Shown here in pieces: positions 33,841-42,868 of a stretch of 64,000 bases of DNA. The notes beneath the pieces were generated by a model that was given only the letters and a program-made list of their open reading frames with translations, made no database searches and had not been told where the DNA came from. The DNA lies in assembly GCF_018326265.1 (NCBI RefSeq), contig NZ_AP023360.1, positions 5,489,501 through 5,553,500 on the forward strand. The letters are read 5' to 3'. The DNA is from Catellatospora sp. IY07-71. GTDB taxonomy: Bacteria > Actinomycetota > Actinomycetes > Mycobacteriales > Micromonosporaceae. Both the position numbers and the translations under genes were made by a program. Within the stretch, counting starts at the first letter, position 1. Each line of letters opens with the position of its first letter.

Positions 33841-35184
33841 GTGCCGACGGATTCCACGATGGGCGAACGGGTCACGGCGGCACGGTCCCTCGCCGAGTCC
33901 TTTCTGGACGACGCCCGCACCGCCGACCCGGTCACGCTGCGGGCGGTGGTGCGACGCCTGGAGGAGCTGCGCGGGCGGCCGCCGGCTGACGAGGTCGAGC
34001 TGCTGTTCCACACCGCGGCCGGGGTCGTCGGCGTCCGCACCCGGCAGCCGTACGCGAGCAGGCACCTCGACACCGCGCTGCGGCTGTTCGACCCGGCCCG
34101 GTTCGGCCGCGACGAGCTGTACCTGGAGTGCGCGCTGCTGTGCGCGCTCAGCGCGATCCGGCCGCACGAGGCCCGTGCCCGGTTCGCGCACCTGGTGGAC
34201 CGCCTGGACGCGCCGCCCGCCCGGCTGGCCCGGCTGCTCACGATGATCGGGCTGGGCGACGCCTGGTCCGGCGACGTCGCCCGGGGCCAGGCCGCGCTGT
34301 CCCGGGCGCGGGCGCTGGCGATCGAGGCGGGCCGGGTGGACATCCAGGCCGAGGCGACCTCGTTCCTGGCCAAGGTCGAGGCGCTGCGCGGCGACACGGC
34401 CGCGGCGAGCGAGCACCTGAGCGAGGCCCGCGGCCTGGCCGCGCGGGCGGCGTCGAGCTGGGTCGCGGCCCACCTCGCCGAGTGCGCCGCGCCGCTGCAC
34501 CTGGTCAACGGTGACGTGCAGGCCTGGGTGGGGGTGCTGGAGTTCCTGGTCGGCACGGCCGTCGGGGCGAACTCGGGGCTGTTCTACGAGCACCGCTGGG
34601 AGCTGGCCACCCATCACGCGCTGCACGGCGACCGGGCGCAGGCGCTGCGGCTGCTCGCGGGGATCCCGGACCCGCCGCTGGAGTGGCCGGGCGCGCCCGC
34701 GCTGCCCGCCTGGCGGGCGTGGATCGCCGAGCCGGACGATCCGGAGACGACGGCTCGGTTCGAGCGCTCCCTCATCGGGCTGAACCGTCCCGCCGAGCGC
34801 CTGTCCCGGGCCCGGATGGCCTGGCTGCTCGGCGAGCGCCACGCCCGGCTGGGCCGCCGCGCCGACGCCATCCGCCTGCTGGAGACGGCCGCCAGCGGGT
34901 ACGCGGCGATGGGCGCGGGCGGCCCGCTGGCCCGGGTCAGCGCGGCGCTGGACCAGGTGGCGGCCCCCGTTCCGGCGTCGCCGCGCCAGGATCTGCCGCT
35001 CACGCCCACCGAGCTGCGGGTGGCGCAGTCGGTGGCGCTGGGGATGAGCAACCGGGAGACCGCCGAGCGGCTCGGCGTGTCCGCCAAGACGGTCGAGTTC
35101 CACCTGGCCAACATCTTCCGCAAGCTGGCCGTGCGCAACCGGACCGAGCTGGCGGCGAGCCTGACCCGCCCCGGCGGGGCCTGA
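33841..35184 (+). CDS. LuxR-family regulator with helical-repeat sensor region
   Basis: 447-residue regulator. The C-terminus (about 385-445) is a LuxR HTH: LTPTELRVAQSVALGMSNRE and TAERLGVSAKTVEFHLANIF read in sequence. The N-terminal 370 residues are TPR-like helices without a P-loop, so it resembles the C-terminal part of the LAL/MalT group. GTG 33841 is preferred: TAGAAT lies eight bases upstream, consistent with a leaderless transcript; ATG 33859 is an alternative. Divergent from the siderophore operon and only 105 bp from the iron box, so it may be iron-regulated. Confidence 0.85.
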   Translation: MPTDSTMGERVTAARSLAESFLDDARTADPVTLRAVVRRLEELRGRPPADEVELLFHTAAGVVGVRTRQPYASRHLDTALRLFDPARFGRDELYLECALLCALSAIRPHEARARFAHLVDRLDAPPARLARLLTMIGLGDAWSGDVARGQAALSRARALAIEAGRVDIQAEATSFLAKVEALRGDTAAASEHLSEARGLAARAASSWVAAHLAECAAPLHLVNGDVQAWVGVLEFLVGTAVGANSGLFYEHRWELATHHALHGDRAQALRLLAGIPDPPLEWPGAPALPAWRAWIAEPDDPETTARFERSLIGLNRPAERLSRARMAWLLGERHARLGRRADAIRLLETAASGYAAMGAGGPLARVSAALDQVAAPVPASPRQDLPLTPTELRVAQSVALGMSNRETAERLGVSAKTVEFHLANIFRKLAVRNRTELAASLTRPGGA

Positions 35185-35216
35185 CCGTGGCGCGGTCCCG
35201 CCGGGCCGCGCCACGG
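35185..35216. terminator. Bidirectional hairpin
   Basis: 11-bp perfect stem CCGTGGCGCGG / CCGCGCCACGG with a 10-nt loop, directly after the LuxR stop and just before the convergent hydrolase stop. Confidence 0.7.
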
Positions 35217-35224
35217 CATGCGGC

Positions 35225-35989
35225 TCAGGCCTTGAGGAACTTCTCGATCGCCGAGACCAGGGCCAGGGGAGTCTCCTCCATCGGGTAGTGGCCCGCGTCG
35301 GCGAGCACGCACAGCTCCGCGTTCGGGTACCACTGCAGCCAGGTGGCACGCATGACGTCGGCGGACAGCGCCGGGTCCTGGCCGCCCGCGATCACCAGGG
35401 CCGGGGTGGTGTTGCCGGCGACCTCGGCGTGGAAGTCGGTGCGGGCCCAGGCCGTCAGGTAGGCCCGGAACGCCTCCACGTTGGAGTTGCCGAGCGACGC
35501 GGCCACCATCTCGTCCAGCCAGGCGGCGGGCAGCCGGCCGCCGGTGGTGAAGTCGATGATCGCGCGCCGGTTGCCCGGCTCGTCGGCGGCGCCGGAGAAC
35601 AGCGCCCAGCCCTGCTCGTCGAACGGCACGCCGGAGGCGGGCACCGGGTTGACGCCGACCAGCTTGCGGACCCGGCCGGGCGCGTCCAGCATGACGCGCT
35701 GAATCACGCTGCCGCCCATCGAGTGGCCGATCAGCGAGAAGTCGTCCCAGCCGAGCTTGTCGGCCACGGCGGTCACGTCGCCCGCGATCTCGGCGATGGC
35801 GTACTCGCCGGACAGGTCGCGGGCCTGGCCGTAGCCGCGGTAGTCGGGGAACACGTAGGTGAAGGCGTCGCCGTCGAGATAGGGCACGACCTTCGCGAAG
35901 GCCCGGCGGTCACCGAACCAGCCGTGCAGCGCGATGACGCGGTGCGGCCCGGAGCCGTGGACGTCGTAGGGAAGGGCAACGGCTGACAT
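35225..35989 (-). CDS. Alpha/beta-fold hydrolase
   Basis: 254-residue hydrolase. Oxyanion segment ALHGWFGDRRAF (about 20-31), nucleophile elbow GHSMGG (about 88-93), acid in GGQDPALS, and catalytic His in DAGHYPMEE near the C-terminus. Close in type to small esterases and peroxidase-like hydrolases. GGGAGCCTCC precedes ATG. Substrate unknown; no cotranscribed partner. Confidence 0.9.
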   Translation of the reverse strand: MSAVALPYDVHGSGPHRVIALHGWFGDRRAFAKVVPYLDGDAFTYVFPDYRGYGQARDLSGEYAIAEIAGDVTAVADKLGWDDFSLIGHSMGGSVIQRVMLDAPGRVRKLVGVNPVPASGVPFDEQGWALFSGAADEPGNRRAIIDFTTGGRLPAAWLDEMVAASLGNSNVEAFRAYLTAWARTDFHAEVAGNTTPALVIAGGQDPALSADVMRATWLQWYPNAELCVLADAGHYPMEETPLALVSAIEKFLKA

Positions 35990-36087
35990 GGAGGCTCCCT
36001 CGCCGATCGATGATGATCCCGGATGCCGGGCGGGTCAGTCTAGAAGCGCGGGCGCGGCCGACGGAAACACCGCAGTGACGTGTCGCG

Positions 36088-36107
36088 ATATTCTAGTGCT
36101 AGAATAT
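36088..36107. promoter_or_regulatory. 20-bp perfect palindrome, PadR-GyrI autoregulatory operator
   Basis: ATATTCTAG-TG-CTAGAATAT; the right arm contains TAGAAT (36100-36105), a good -10 six bases before ATG 36112. Binding would occlude the promoter of the gene it precedes. Confidence 0.75.
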
Positions 36108-36111
36108 GGCC

Positions 36112-37269
36112 ATGACGCTGACCGATGCCGAGCTGACCCTGCTCGGGCTGCTGCTGGAGCAGCCGCGCCACGGCTATGAGCTGGAGCGCGTCATCGAGGA
36201 GCGCGGCGTGCGGGCCTGGACGGCGCTCGGGTTCTCGTCGATCTACTACCTGCTGGACAAGCTGGCCGGGCGCGGCCTGATCGAGGCGACCGGGGCCCCT
36301 GCCGCGGAGCGGCGATCGGCGAAGTCACGGGCGACCTATCGGGTGACGGAGGCCGGCCGCCTGCTCTGCGAAGCCGCCACGAAAGACGCGCTGGCGGCGC
36401 TGACGCCGGTGCGCTCGCGCGTCCTGATCGGGATGGCGAACAGCCCCGGCCTGTCCGAGGAGGATGTGGCGGCCGGCCTCGGCCGGCGGCGTGAGGCGCT
36501 GCGGGACCAGCTCGCGGAGCTGCGTGCCACCAGAGCCCGGCAGGAGCCGCTCCCCGCCGTCGCGTCGGCGATCTTCGACTACTGCGAGGCCATGCTGCGC
36601 GCCGACGCGGCCTGGACCCAGGCCACCCTGCACGACCTGACCACGGAGACCACGTTGGACAAGTACGACATCAAGAAGGCGTTCCGTGAGCTGTATGCGC
36701 CGCCGACGCGGGACTTCGCCGTCGTCGACGTTCCCGAGCTGCGCTATCTCGCGGTAGACGGCCACGGCGACCCCAACACCTCCGCCGCGTACGGCAACGC
36801 CGTCGAGGCGCTGTACGGGGTGGCGTACGCGCTGAAGTTCGCGAGCAAGGCCGGCGGCAAGGACTTCGTGGTCGGACCGCTGGAGGGGCTGTGGCGGGCG
36901 GACGATCCGTCGGTGTTCCTCACCCGCGACAAGGCCGCCTGGTCGTGGACCATGCTGATCAGCCAGCCGGACTGGATCACCGAGGACATGGTCCGCGCGG
37001 CCGTCGCCGCGGTGGCCGCCAAGAAGCAGAACCCCGCGCTGGCCGAGGTCCGGCTGCGCAGCCTGGCCGAGGGCAGGTGCGTGCAGATCCTGCACGTCGG
37101 CTCCTACGACGACGAGGCGCCGACCCTGGCCCGCCTGCACGAACGCTACCTGCCCGAGCATGGCCTGACCTTCAACGGCGACCACCACGAGATCTACCTC
37201 AGCGACCCGCGCCGCACCGAGCCGGCCAAGCTCAAGACGATCCTGCGGCAGCCCGTCAAAGCCGTCTAG
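36112..37269 (+). CDS. PadR HTH fused to GyrI-like ligand-binding domain
   Basis: 385-residue single-chain regulator. Residues 1-110 form a PadR winged helix (LLGLLLEQPRHGYELERVIE, SIYYLLDKLAGRGLIE) and helical dimerisation part to about 185. From about 190 the sequence is a GyrI-like small-molecule-binding domain of the COG4832 kind: KKAFRELYAPPTRDFAVVD, YLAVDGHGDPNTSAAY, VGPLEGLWRADD and a terminal NGDHHEIYLSDPRR (each segment separate). PadR proteins normally lack this second sensor. Either ATG 36106 or 36112 could start it; 36112 is favoured by the six-base gap from TAGAAT. Abuts the convergent TetR gene with no gap. Confidence 0.85.
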   Translation: MTLTDAELTLLGLLLEQPRHGYELERVIEERGVRAWTALGFSSIYYLLDKLAGRGLIEATGAPAAERRSAKSRATYRVTEAGRLLCEAATKDALAALTPVRSRVLIGMANSPGLSEEDVAAGLGRRREALRDQLAELRATRARQEPLPAVASAIFDYCEAMLRADAAWTQATLHDLTTETTLDKYDIKKAFRELYAPPTRDFAVVDVPELRYLAVDGHGDPNTSAAYGNAVEALYGVAYALKFASKAGGKDFVVGPLEGLWRADDPSVFLTRDKAAWSWTMLISQPDWITEDMVRAAVAAVAAKKQNPALAEVRLRSLAEGRCVQILHVGSYDDEAPTLARLHERYLPEHGLTFNGDHHEIYLSDPRRTEPAKLKTILRQPVKAV

Positions 37270-37899
37270 TCAGTCCGCGCAGAGCTGTGCGCGCAGGGTC
37301 TGCCAGGTCCACTGTTCCCATCGCTCTGGCGACCATCCGCGGTCGCGGGTGAACAGCAGGTAGAGCTGCGTGCTCAGCAGCGCGTACAGCAGATCGGCGG
37401 CCGCGCCGGAGGCCGTCGCGCGGGCGTCGGGTTTGGCCACCAGGGCCGCCGCGGCGGCCGCGTGCACCTCGAAGCGGGGACCGTCCCCGTGCGGCCACAG
37501 GTGGGCCACCTCGGCGTCGGTCGCCGCGGCGGTGGCGACCATCTCGGTGATGGCCGCGACCCGTTCGAGGATCTCGCGGGTGCCCCGGACGTGGGCCTTG
37601 AGCTGTGCTGCCGCGGTCGGTTCGGCCAGCGCGGCGCGGAACCACGGCCGGTTCACCGTCGCCACCGGCTCGTCGTCGCCCGCGATGGTGACGTCGACCA
37701 GCTCCTTGAGCAGCGCCCGCTTGTTGCCGAAGACGAAGTAGACCGTCTGCACGGCCACTCCGGCGCGCGCGGCGACCTCCTGCATGTTGGTCGCCCCGTA
37801 GCCGTGCTCCACGAACAGGTCGCGGGCGGCGTCCAGGATGGACCGCCGCGTCTCCGCGGCCTTCTGGGTGCGCTTGTTCACGCGGTTGACATCAGGCAC
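37270..37899 (-). CDS. TetR-family regulator of the ABM-DrrAB operon
   Basis: 209-residue repressor. HTH about 12-60: TRRSILDAARDLFVEHGYG, TNMQEVAARAGVAVQTVYFVF. Long helical ligand domain follows. GTG 37899 is six bases after TACGCT on the minus strand, so leaderless. Divergent from the monooxygenase-like/DrrAB operon, which it probably represses through the CTAG-rich region between them. Confidence 0.9.
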   Translation of the reverse strand: MPDVNRVNKRTQKAAETRRSILDAARDLFVEHGYGATNMQEVAARAGVAVQTVYFVFGNKRALLKELVDVTIAGDDEPVATVNRPWFRAALAEPTAAAQLKAHVRGTREILERVAAITEMVATAAATDAEVAHLWPHGDGPRFEVHAAAAAALVAKPDARATASGAAADLLYALLSTQLYLLFTRDRGWSPERWEQWTWQTLRAQLCAD

Positions 37900-37902
37900 C
37901 GC

Positions 37903-37957
37903 TATAGCGTACCTCTAGAACCCGTCACTAGTGAACGCTTCTAGCGAAAGGTTCTAG
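37903..37957. promoter_or_regulatory. CTAG-rich divergent control region
   Basis: Contains CTAGAACC (37915-37922) inverted against GGTTCTAG (37950-37957), a central palindrome TCACTAGTGA (37925-37934), and a further TTCTAG (37939-37944). Likely TetR binding sites; the TTCTAG/CTAGAA core is the same as in the PadR-GyrI palindrome at 36088. Confidence 0.65.
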
Positions 37958-37959
37958 TA

Positions 37960-38250
37960 ATGACCGTCATCACCCTCACCCGGTTCACCGCCGACTCCGC
38001 AGCGCAAGCAGAGCTGCTGGTCAGACACGCGGCGCTGGTCTCCGTCACCCGCTCGGCCGGGCACGGTCCGACCGAGACCCGGCTCGGCCGGCTCGACGAG
38101 CGCACCTGGCTGGCGATCTGGCGGTGGGACTCCGCGGAGCAGCTCGCGGCGGCCCGGGGGATCGCGCCCGGCCGTCCCGAGTCGGCGGCGGCCTTCGCGC
38201 TGGCCGAGGACGTGACCGTGGAGCAGATCGAGGTCGTCGATGAGCAGTGA
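37960..38250 (+). CDS. ABM-like (antibiotic biosynthesis monooxygenase fold) small protein
   Basis: 96-residue ferredoxin-like dimeric-barrel protein: [38 protein letters not shown]. Small members of this fold are monooxygenases or ligand-binding proteins. GAAAGG precedes ATG 37960. Its stop overlaps the DrrA start by 11 bases, so it is the first gene of the efflux operon. Could bind or modify the drug before export. Confidence 0.75.
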   Translation: MTVITLTRFTADSAAQAELLVRHAALVSVTRSAGHGPTETRLGRLDERTWLAIWRWDSAEQLAAARGIAPGRPESAAAFALAEDVTVEQIEVVDEQ

Positions 38251-39229
38251 GACGACCACGCCGGCCATCGAGGCGAGCGGGCTGCGCAAGACCTTCGGTG
38301 CCGCGCCCGCACTGGACGGGCTGGACCTGCACGTGCCGGCCGGCGGCGTGTACGGCTTCCTCGGGCCGAACGGGGCGGGCAAGTCCACGACCATCCGCGT
38401 CCTGGCCACCCTGCTGCAACCGGACGGGGGCACCGCCCGGGTGCTCGGCCACGACGTCGTCCGCCAGGCCGAACGGGTCCGCGAGCGGATCAGCCTGACC
38501 GGCCAGTTCGCCTCGGTCGACGAGGCGCTGACCGGAACCGAGAACCTCACGATCATCGCGCGGCTGCTCGGCCTGGGCCGTGCGGCGGCCGTACGGCGAG
38601 CGGGGGAGCTGCTGGACGGCTTCGGCCTGGCCGAAGCGGGCGGGCGCACGGTCAGGACGTACTCGGGCGGCATGCGCCGCCGGCTCGATCTCGCCGCCAG
38701 CGTCGTCGTCCGGCCGGACCTGCTGTTCCTCGACGAGCCGACCACGGGCCTGGATCCGCGCAGCCGCGGCCAGGTGTGGGACGCGGTTCGCGCCCTCACC
38801 GCGGAGGGCACGACCGTGCTGCTCACGACGCAGTACCTCGACGAGGCCGACCAGCTCGCGGACCGGCTCGCGGTCATCGACCACGGCCGGGTGGTCGCGG
38901 AGGGCACCCCGGGGGAGCTGAAGGCCTCCGTCGGGGCGGGCACCCTCCAGGTGCGAGTTTCCGACCCGGCCCGCCGGTCCGCGGCGGAACGTGCGCTCGG
39001 TGACGTCCTGGGGGCGGCCGTCCGGCCCGGACCCGACGACGCGGCGCTGCTGACGGCCCGGGTCGACGACCCCGGGCGAGCCTCGCTCGCGCTGGCCGGG
39101 CTCGCCGGGGCGGGCATCGCCGTCGACACGTTCGCCCTCGCCCAGCCGAGCCTCGACGAGGTGTTCCTCGCCCTCACCGGGCATCCCGCGCCGGACGGCG
39201 CCACCACCCATCAGGAGCAGCCGGTATGA
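38240..39229 (+). CDS. DrrA-type drug-export ABC ATPase
   Basis: 329-residue ATPase of the daunorubicin-resistance DrrA group. Walker [10 protein letters not shown] (about 46-54), Q-loop [14 protein letters not shown], signature [13 protein letters not shown], Walker [19 protein letters not shown]-loop [13 protein letters not shown]. The C-terminal ~90-residue extension with [12 protein letters not shown] is typical of DrrA. Overlaps the permease start by four bases (ATGA). Confidence 0.93.
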   Translation: MSSETTTPAIEASGLRKTFGAAPALDGLDLHVPAGGVYGFLGPNGAGKSTTIRVLATLLQPDGGTARVLGHDVVRQAERVRERISLTGQFASVDEALTGTENLTIIARLLGLGRAAAVRRAGELLDGFGLAEAGGRTVRTYSGGMRRRLDLAASVVVRPDLLFLDEPTTGLDPRSRGQVWDAVRALTAEGTTVLLTTQYLDEADQLADRLAVIDHGRVVAEGTPGELKASVGAGTLQVRVSDPARRSAAERALGDVLGAAVRPGPDDAALLTARVDDPGRASLALAGLAGAGIAVDTFALAQPSLDEVFLALTGHPAPDGATTHQEQPV

Positions 39230-40074
39230 CCACCGCATCCGCCACCCGTCAGCCGGCCGCCTCCGGAGGTGTCCGATCGCTGCGGGACACCGTCTCGGCC
39301 GGGCCGCGACCACCCCGCAGCAGCGCCCTGTCGGCGTCGCTGACCTTCGCCCGCCGGGCCCTGCTGCGGATCAAGCACGTGCCGGAGCAGCTCGCCGACG
39401 CCATCATGATCCCGATCCTGTTCACGGTCATGTTCACCTATCTGTTCGGCGGGGCCATGGCCGGTTCTCCCCGGGACTACCTGCAGACGCTCCTGCCGGG
39501 CACGATGGTCTTCGCCGTACTGCTGATCAGCGTGTACGCCGGCGTCAACCTCAAGACCGACATCACCACCGGCGTGACCGACCGCTTCCGCTCGATGCCG
39601 ATCTGGCGTCCGGCGCTCATCGTCGGCGGGCTGCTCTCCGACGCCGCGCGCAACGTGCTCGCCGCCGGGCTGGTCGTGGCGCTGGGCCTGGTCATGGGCT
39701 TCCGGCCCGGCGGTGGCGTGGGCGGGGTGCTCGCCGCGATCGCGCTGCTGCTGGTGTTCGCCTTCGGCCTGTCCTGGGTCTGGGCCACGCTCGGGCTCGT
39801 GCTGCGTACGCCGAGCGCGATCAGCGCGGTGAGCTTCCTCGTCCAGTTTCCGCTGACCTTCGCCAGCAACGTCTTCGTCGACCCGGCGACCATGCCCGGC
39901 TGGTTGCGGACGTTCGTCGAGGTCAACCCGGTGAGCATGGTGGTGGACGCGGCACGCGGCCTCATGCACGGCACGGGCACCGCGGACCAGCTCGTCCGGG
40001 TGCTGGCAGCGGCCGGACTGCTGGTGGCCGTGTTCGGGCCGCTGACCATGCGGCTCTACCGGACCCGGGCCTGA
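39226..40074 (+). CDS. DrrB-type ABC-2 permease
   Basis: 282-residue ABC-2 permease with six TM segments from about residue 58. Family features: [25 protein letters not shown] (read as two blocks), [27 protein letters not shown] and [14 protein letters not shown]. Pairs with the DrrA product to export a drug-like compound. A very strong terminator starts at its stop codon. Confidence 0.93.
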   Translation: MTTASATRQPAASGGVRSLRDTVSAGPRPPRSSALSASLTFARRALLRIKHVPEQLADAIMIPILFTVMFTYLFGGAMAGSPRDYLQTLLPGTMVFAVLLISVYAGVNLKTDITTGVTDRFRSMPIWRPALIVGGLLSDAARNVLAAGLVVALGLVMGFRPGGGVGGVLAAIALLLVFAFGLSWVWATLGLVLRTPSAISAVSFLVQFPLTFASNVFVDPATMPGWLRTFVEVNPVSMVVDAARGLMHGTGTADQLVRVLAAAGLLVAVFGPLTMRLYRTRA

Positions 40075-40129
40075 CCCGCTCCGGTGGCGTGCCACGGCCG
40101 ACGGCGCCGTGGCACGCCACCGGAGCGGG
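40075..40129 (+). terminator. Perfect 23-bp stem terminator
   Basis: Arms 40075-40097 and 40107-40129 (left arm begins CCCGCTCCGGTGG, right arm ends CCACCGGAGCGGG) pair over 23 bp without mismatch around a 9-nt loop, immediately after the DrrB stop. Confidence 0.85.
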
Positions 40130-40168
40130 AGACGTACCGCGAACCCTGACCATCAGGAGGGATCCATC

Positions 40169-40630
40169 ATGCGCTTCGAGATGACCGCCGTCGGGATCGT
40201 GCACAACGACCGGCCGGACCCCGCGCTCACCGACCATTGGGGTGCGGTGACCAGCACCATCGTCGTGGACCCGCGTTTCGGTGACGACTGCATGCTCGGC
40301 CTGGCCGAGTTCTCCCACGTCGACGTGTTCTTCGTGTTCGACCGGGCGACCGAACGGCCGGACCACCGGCCCCGGTGCCCGCGTGGCCGCGCGGACCTGC
40401 CGGAGGTCGGCATGTTCGCCGACCGCGGCCCCAACCGGCCCAACCGGCTCGGCATGACCACGTGCCGGATCGTCGCCGTACGGGGCCGGGAGCTGACCGT
40501 GCGCGGGCTCGACGCCGCGGCGGGCACCCCTGTCGTCGACCTCAAACCCGCCATGGCCGAGTTCCGGCCCGCCGAGATCAGCCAGCCAGAGTGGGTCGGC
40601 CGGCTCATGGCGGACTACTTCCTGCCGTGA
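40169..40630 (+). CDS. trmO: tRNA (adenine-N6)-methyltransferase TrmO / TsaA-like
   Basis: 153-residue TsaA-domain protein. Opening FEMTAVGIVHNDRPDP, PNRPNRLGMTTCRIV (family motif RPNPIG-like, here RPNRLG) and DLKPAMAEF. TrmO uses SAM to methylate N6 of t6A37 in tRNAs reading ACY. This is the short form without the C-terminal extension of the E. coli enzyme. AGGAGG is eight bases before ATG. Confidence 0.85.
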   Translation: MRFEMTAVGIVHNDRPDPALTDHWGAVTSTIVVDPRFGDDCMLGLAEFSHVDVFFVFDRATERPDHRPRCPRGRADLPEVGMFADRGPNRPNRLGMTTCRIVAVRGRELTVRGLDAAAGTPVVDLKPAMAEFRPAEISQPEWVGRLMADYFLP

Positions 40631-40654
40631 TCCCGTCCTCGCGGCGCGGCGTGC

Positions 40655-41260
40655 TCAGCCGCGCCCGCGGGACTGCGGCCGCAGCGGGGCGATGACCTGC
40701 TCGATCAGGTTCCGCAGGTGTTCCGGTGATGGCCGTCCGAGATGGAGCAGGTGCCGGTAGTAGATCGGCCCGTACAGCATCTCCACCGCCAGCCGCAGGT
40801 CGGCGTGCTCGCTGAGCTCGCCGGCCTGCCGCGCCGCGTCGAGCCGGTCGACGGCGGCCTGCACCCGGGGCCGGATGAGCTGCGTGACCAGGGCCTCGGC
40901 GAGCTGCGGATCGTGCTGCGTCTCGGCGATCAGCCCGGTGTACGCCGAACCGGCGCGCGGGCTGCCGAGGAAGGCGAGCACGGCGTTCATCTGCTCGTGC
41001 AGATCCGCGGCCACGTCGGCGTTGTGTGGGAAAGGCGTCTCGGCCGGGGCGAGATCGGTGACGGCCTCCAGCACGACGGCGCCCTTGGACGGCCACCACC
41101 GATAGATCGTCTTCTTGCTGGCGCCGGCCCGGGAGGCGATGGCCTCGACCGTGGTGGCCCCGTATCCGACCTGTTCGCACAGGTCCAACGCGGCCGTGAG
41201 GATGGCGCGGCGGCTGGTCTCGTTGCGACGGCGGGTGTCGGCGGGCGGGTCGGCGCTCAT
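40655..41260 (-). CDS. TetR-family repressor of the adjacent DHA2 exporter
   Basis: 201-residue TetR protein: TSRRAILTAALDLCEQVGYGA, TTVEAIASRAGASKKTIYRWW (separate blocks of the HTH). The C-terminal TetR_C-like domain is helical. ATG 41260 is six bases after TAGAAT (41272-41267, minus), so probably leaderless. Two copies of a 21-bp motif lie between it and the divergent exporter. Confidence 0.9.
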   Translation of the reverse strand: MSADPPADTRRRNETSRRAILTAALDLCEQVGYGATTVEAIASRAGASKKTIYRWWPSKGAVVLEAVTDLAPAETPFPHNADVAADLHEQMNAVLAFLGSPRAGSAYTGLIAETQHDPQLAEALVTQLIRPRVQAAVDRLDAARQAGELSEHADLRLAVEMLYGPIYYRHLLHLGRPSPEHLRNLIEQVIAPLRPQSRGRG

Positions 41261-41275
41261 GTGGCGATTCTAGGA

Positions 41276-41293
41276 AACGACACGGGTCGTGTT
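41276..41293. promoter_or_regulatory. TetR operator, copy 1
   Basis: Perfect inverted repeat AACGACAC-GG-GTCGTGTT, 16 bp upstream of the TetR start codon. Confidence 0.75.
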
Positions 41294-41326
41294 GACAGCG
41301 GGCATGCCGTCGTCTCAGACTGAGGA

Positions 41327-41347
41327 AACGCTACGTGTCGTGTCGTC
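41327..41347. promoter_or_regulatory. TetR operator, copy 2
   Basis: Starts AACGCTACGTGTCGTGTC; aligned with the 21 bp from 41276 it matches at 16 positions. Lies 15 bp before the exporter start, near its ribosome-binding site. Confidence 0.65.
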
Positions 41348-41361
41348 AGTTAGGAATAACC

Positions 41362-42810
41362 GTGTCATCGACCCACCCCTCCACCCGCGCCTCGCGGCGT
41401 CCCGCGCTGGCCGTGCTGTGCCTCATGCAGCTGATGATCGTGCTGGACGGGACCATCGTCACCGTCGCGCTGCCGGCCATCCAGGACGCCGTCGGCTTCA
41501 CCCAGTCCGGACTGTCCTGGGTGGTCAACTCCTACCTGCTCGCCTTCGCCGGCCTGCTGCTGCTGTCGGGGCGGCTCGGCGACCTGCTCGGCGCCCGGAC
41601 CATCTTCCTCGCCGGTGTCAGTGTCTTCACCGCCGCCTCGCTGCTGTGCGGCCTGGCGAGCAGCCCGGAGCTGTTGATCGCCGGACGGTTCCTGCAGGGT
41701 GCCGGTGCCGCGCTGGCCTCGGCCGTCGTCGTCGGGATGATCGTCGTGCTGTTCCCCGAGCCGGGCGAGCAGGCGCGGGCCATGGGCCTCTACAGCTTCG
41801 TCTCGGCCGGGGGCGGCGCGGTCGGCCTCATCGCCGGGGGAGTGGTGACCGAGCTGTACGGCTGGAAATGGATCTTCCTGGCCAACCTTCCGCTCGGCGT
41901 ACTGGCGCTGGCATCGGGCCTGCGCCACCTGTCCCGGCAGCCCGGTCTCGGCCTGCGCGCCGGAGCGGACGTCGCGGGCGCCGTGCTGGTCACCGCGGGC
42001 CTGTCCCTGGGCGTGTTCACCATCGCCCGGATCGCCGAGCACGGCCTGAACCCCTGGTACGCGCTGCTCGCGGTGCTGCTGCTGGTGCTGTTCGCGGTCC
42101 GGCAGGCGACGGCCGCGCGCCCGCTGATGTCGCCGGCCGTCTTCCGCGACCGGCAGACCGTCGGCGCCAACGTGGTGGTCATGCTGGTATTCGCGGCCGG
42201 GTTCGGTTTCCAGTTCCTCAACGCGCTCTACCTGCAGCGGGTGCTCGGGTTCGACTCGATGCGCACGGGGCTGGCCTTCCTGCCCGCGCCACTGGTCATC
42301 GGGGCGATGTCACTGCTGCTGTCGGCCAGGCTCACGGCCCGGTTCGGCACCCGGCGGGTGCTGCTGACCGGGCTGGCCGCCCTCGGCGGGGGCCTGCTGC
42401 TGCTGAGCACCGCCCCGGTCGGCGGCGACTACTGGCTGCACGTGGCGCCCGCCCTCGTCATCCAGGGTATGGGCATGGGACTGACGATCCCGGCGGTGAT
42501 CATGCGGGCGATGTCGAACGTGGCACCAGCCGACGCGGGACTGGCCTCGGGGGTCAACAGCACCGCGCAGCAGGCCGGGGCGGCCGTCGGCCTGGCCGCG
42601 CTGGCGACGATCGCCACCAGGCACAGCGACGGCCTGCTCGGGGAGGGTAAGCCGCTGGTAGAGGCACTTCGTGACGGCTACAGCCTCGCCTTCACCGCCG
42701 CGGCCGGGCTGGTGTTCCTGGCCTGGTCCATCACGTACATCGTCCTCGGGGACCGGAACGCGCCGCCGGTGGCGACACCGGAGCGGCCGCTGGTCACCGT
42801 CGCGCACTGA
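41362..42810 (+). CDS. MFS exporter, DHA2 family
   Basis: 482-residue 14-TM drug/H+ antiporter. QLMIVLDGTIVTVALPAIQ (motif D1 of DHA2), GRLGDLLGARTIF as motif A, and GRFLQGAGAALASAVV (motif C-like). GTG 41362 with TTAGGA six bases upstream; the upstream ATG of the same frame lies in the operator region and is not favoured. Regulated by the divergent TetR. Confidence 0.92.
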   Translation: MSSTHPSTRASRRPALAVLCLMQLMIVLDGTIVTVALPAIQDAVGFTQSGLSWVVNSYLLAFAGLLLLSGRLGDLLGARTIFLAGVSVFTAASLLCGLASSPELLIAGRFLQGAGAALASAVVVGMIVVLFPEPGEQARAMGLYSFVSAGGGAVGLIAGGVVTELYGWKWIFLANLPLGVLALASGLRHLSRQPGLGLRAGADVAGAVLVTAGLSLGVFTIARIAEHGLNPWYALLAVLLLVLFAVRQATAARPLMSPAVFRDRQTVGANVVVMLVFAAGFGFQFLNALYLQRVLGFDSMRTGLAFLPAPLVIGAMSLLLSARLTARFGTRRVLLTGLAALGGGLLLLSTAPVGGDYWLHVAPALVIQGMGMGLTIPAVIMRAMSNVAPADAGLASGVNSTAQQAGAAVGLAALATIATRHSDGLLGEGKPLVEALRDGYSLAFTAAAGLVFLAWSITYIVLGDRNAPPVATPERPLVTVAH

Positions 42811-42815
42811 ACGGA

Positions 42816-42848
42816 TGTGGCGGCCGGCCGGGTGAGCCGGCCGCCACA
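42816..42848. terminator. Hairpin terminator between convergent genes
   Basis: 13-bp perfect stem TGTGGCGGCCGGC / GCCGGCCGCCACA with a 7-nt loop, after the exporter stop at 42810. Confidence 0.75.
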
Positions 42849-42868
42849 CCGGCCTGGGGCGAGTCCGC

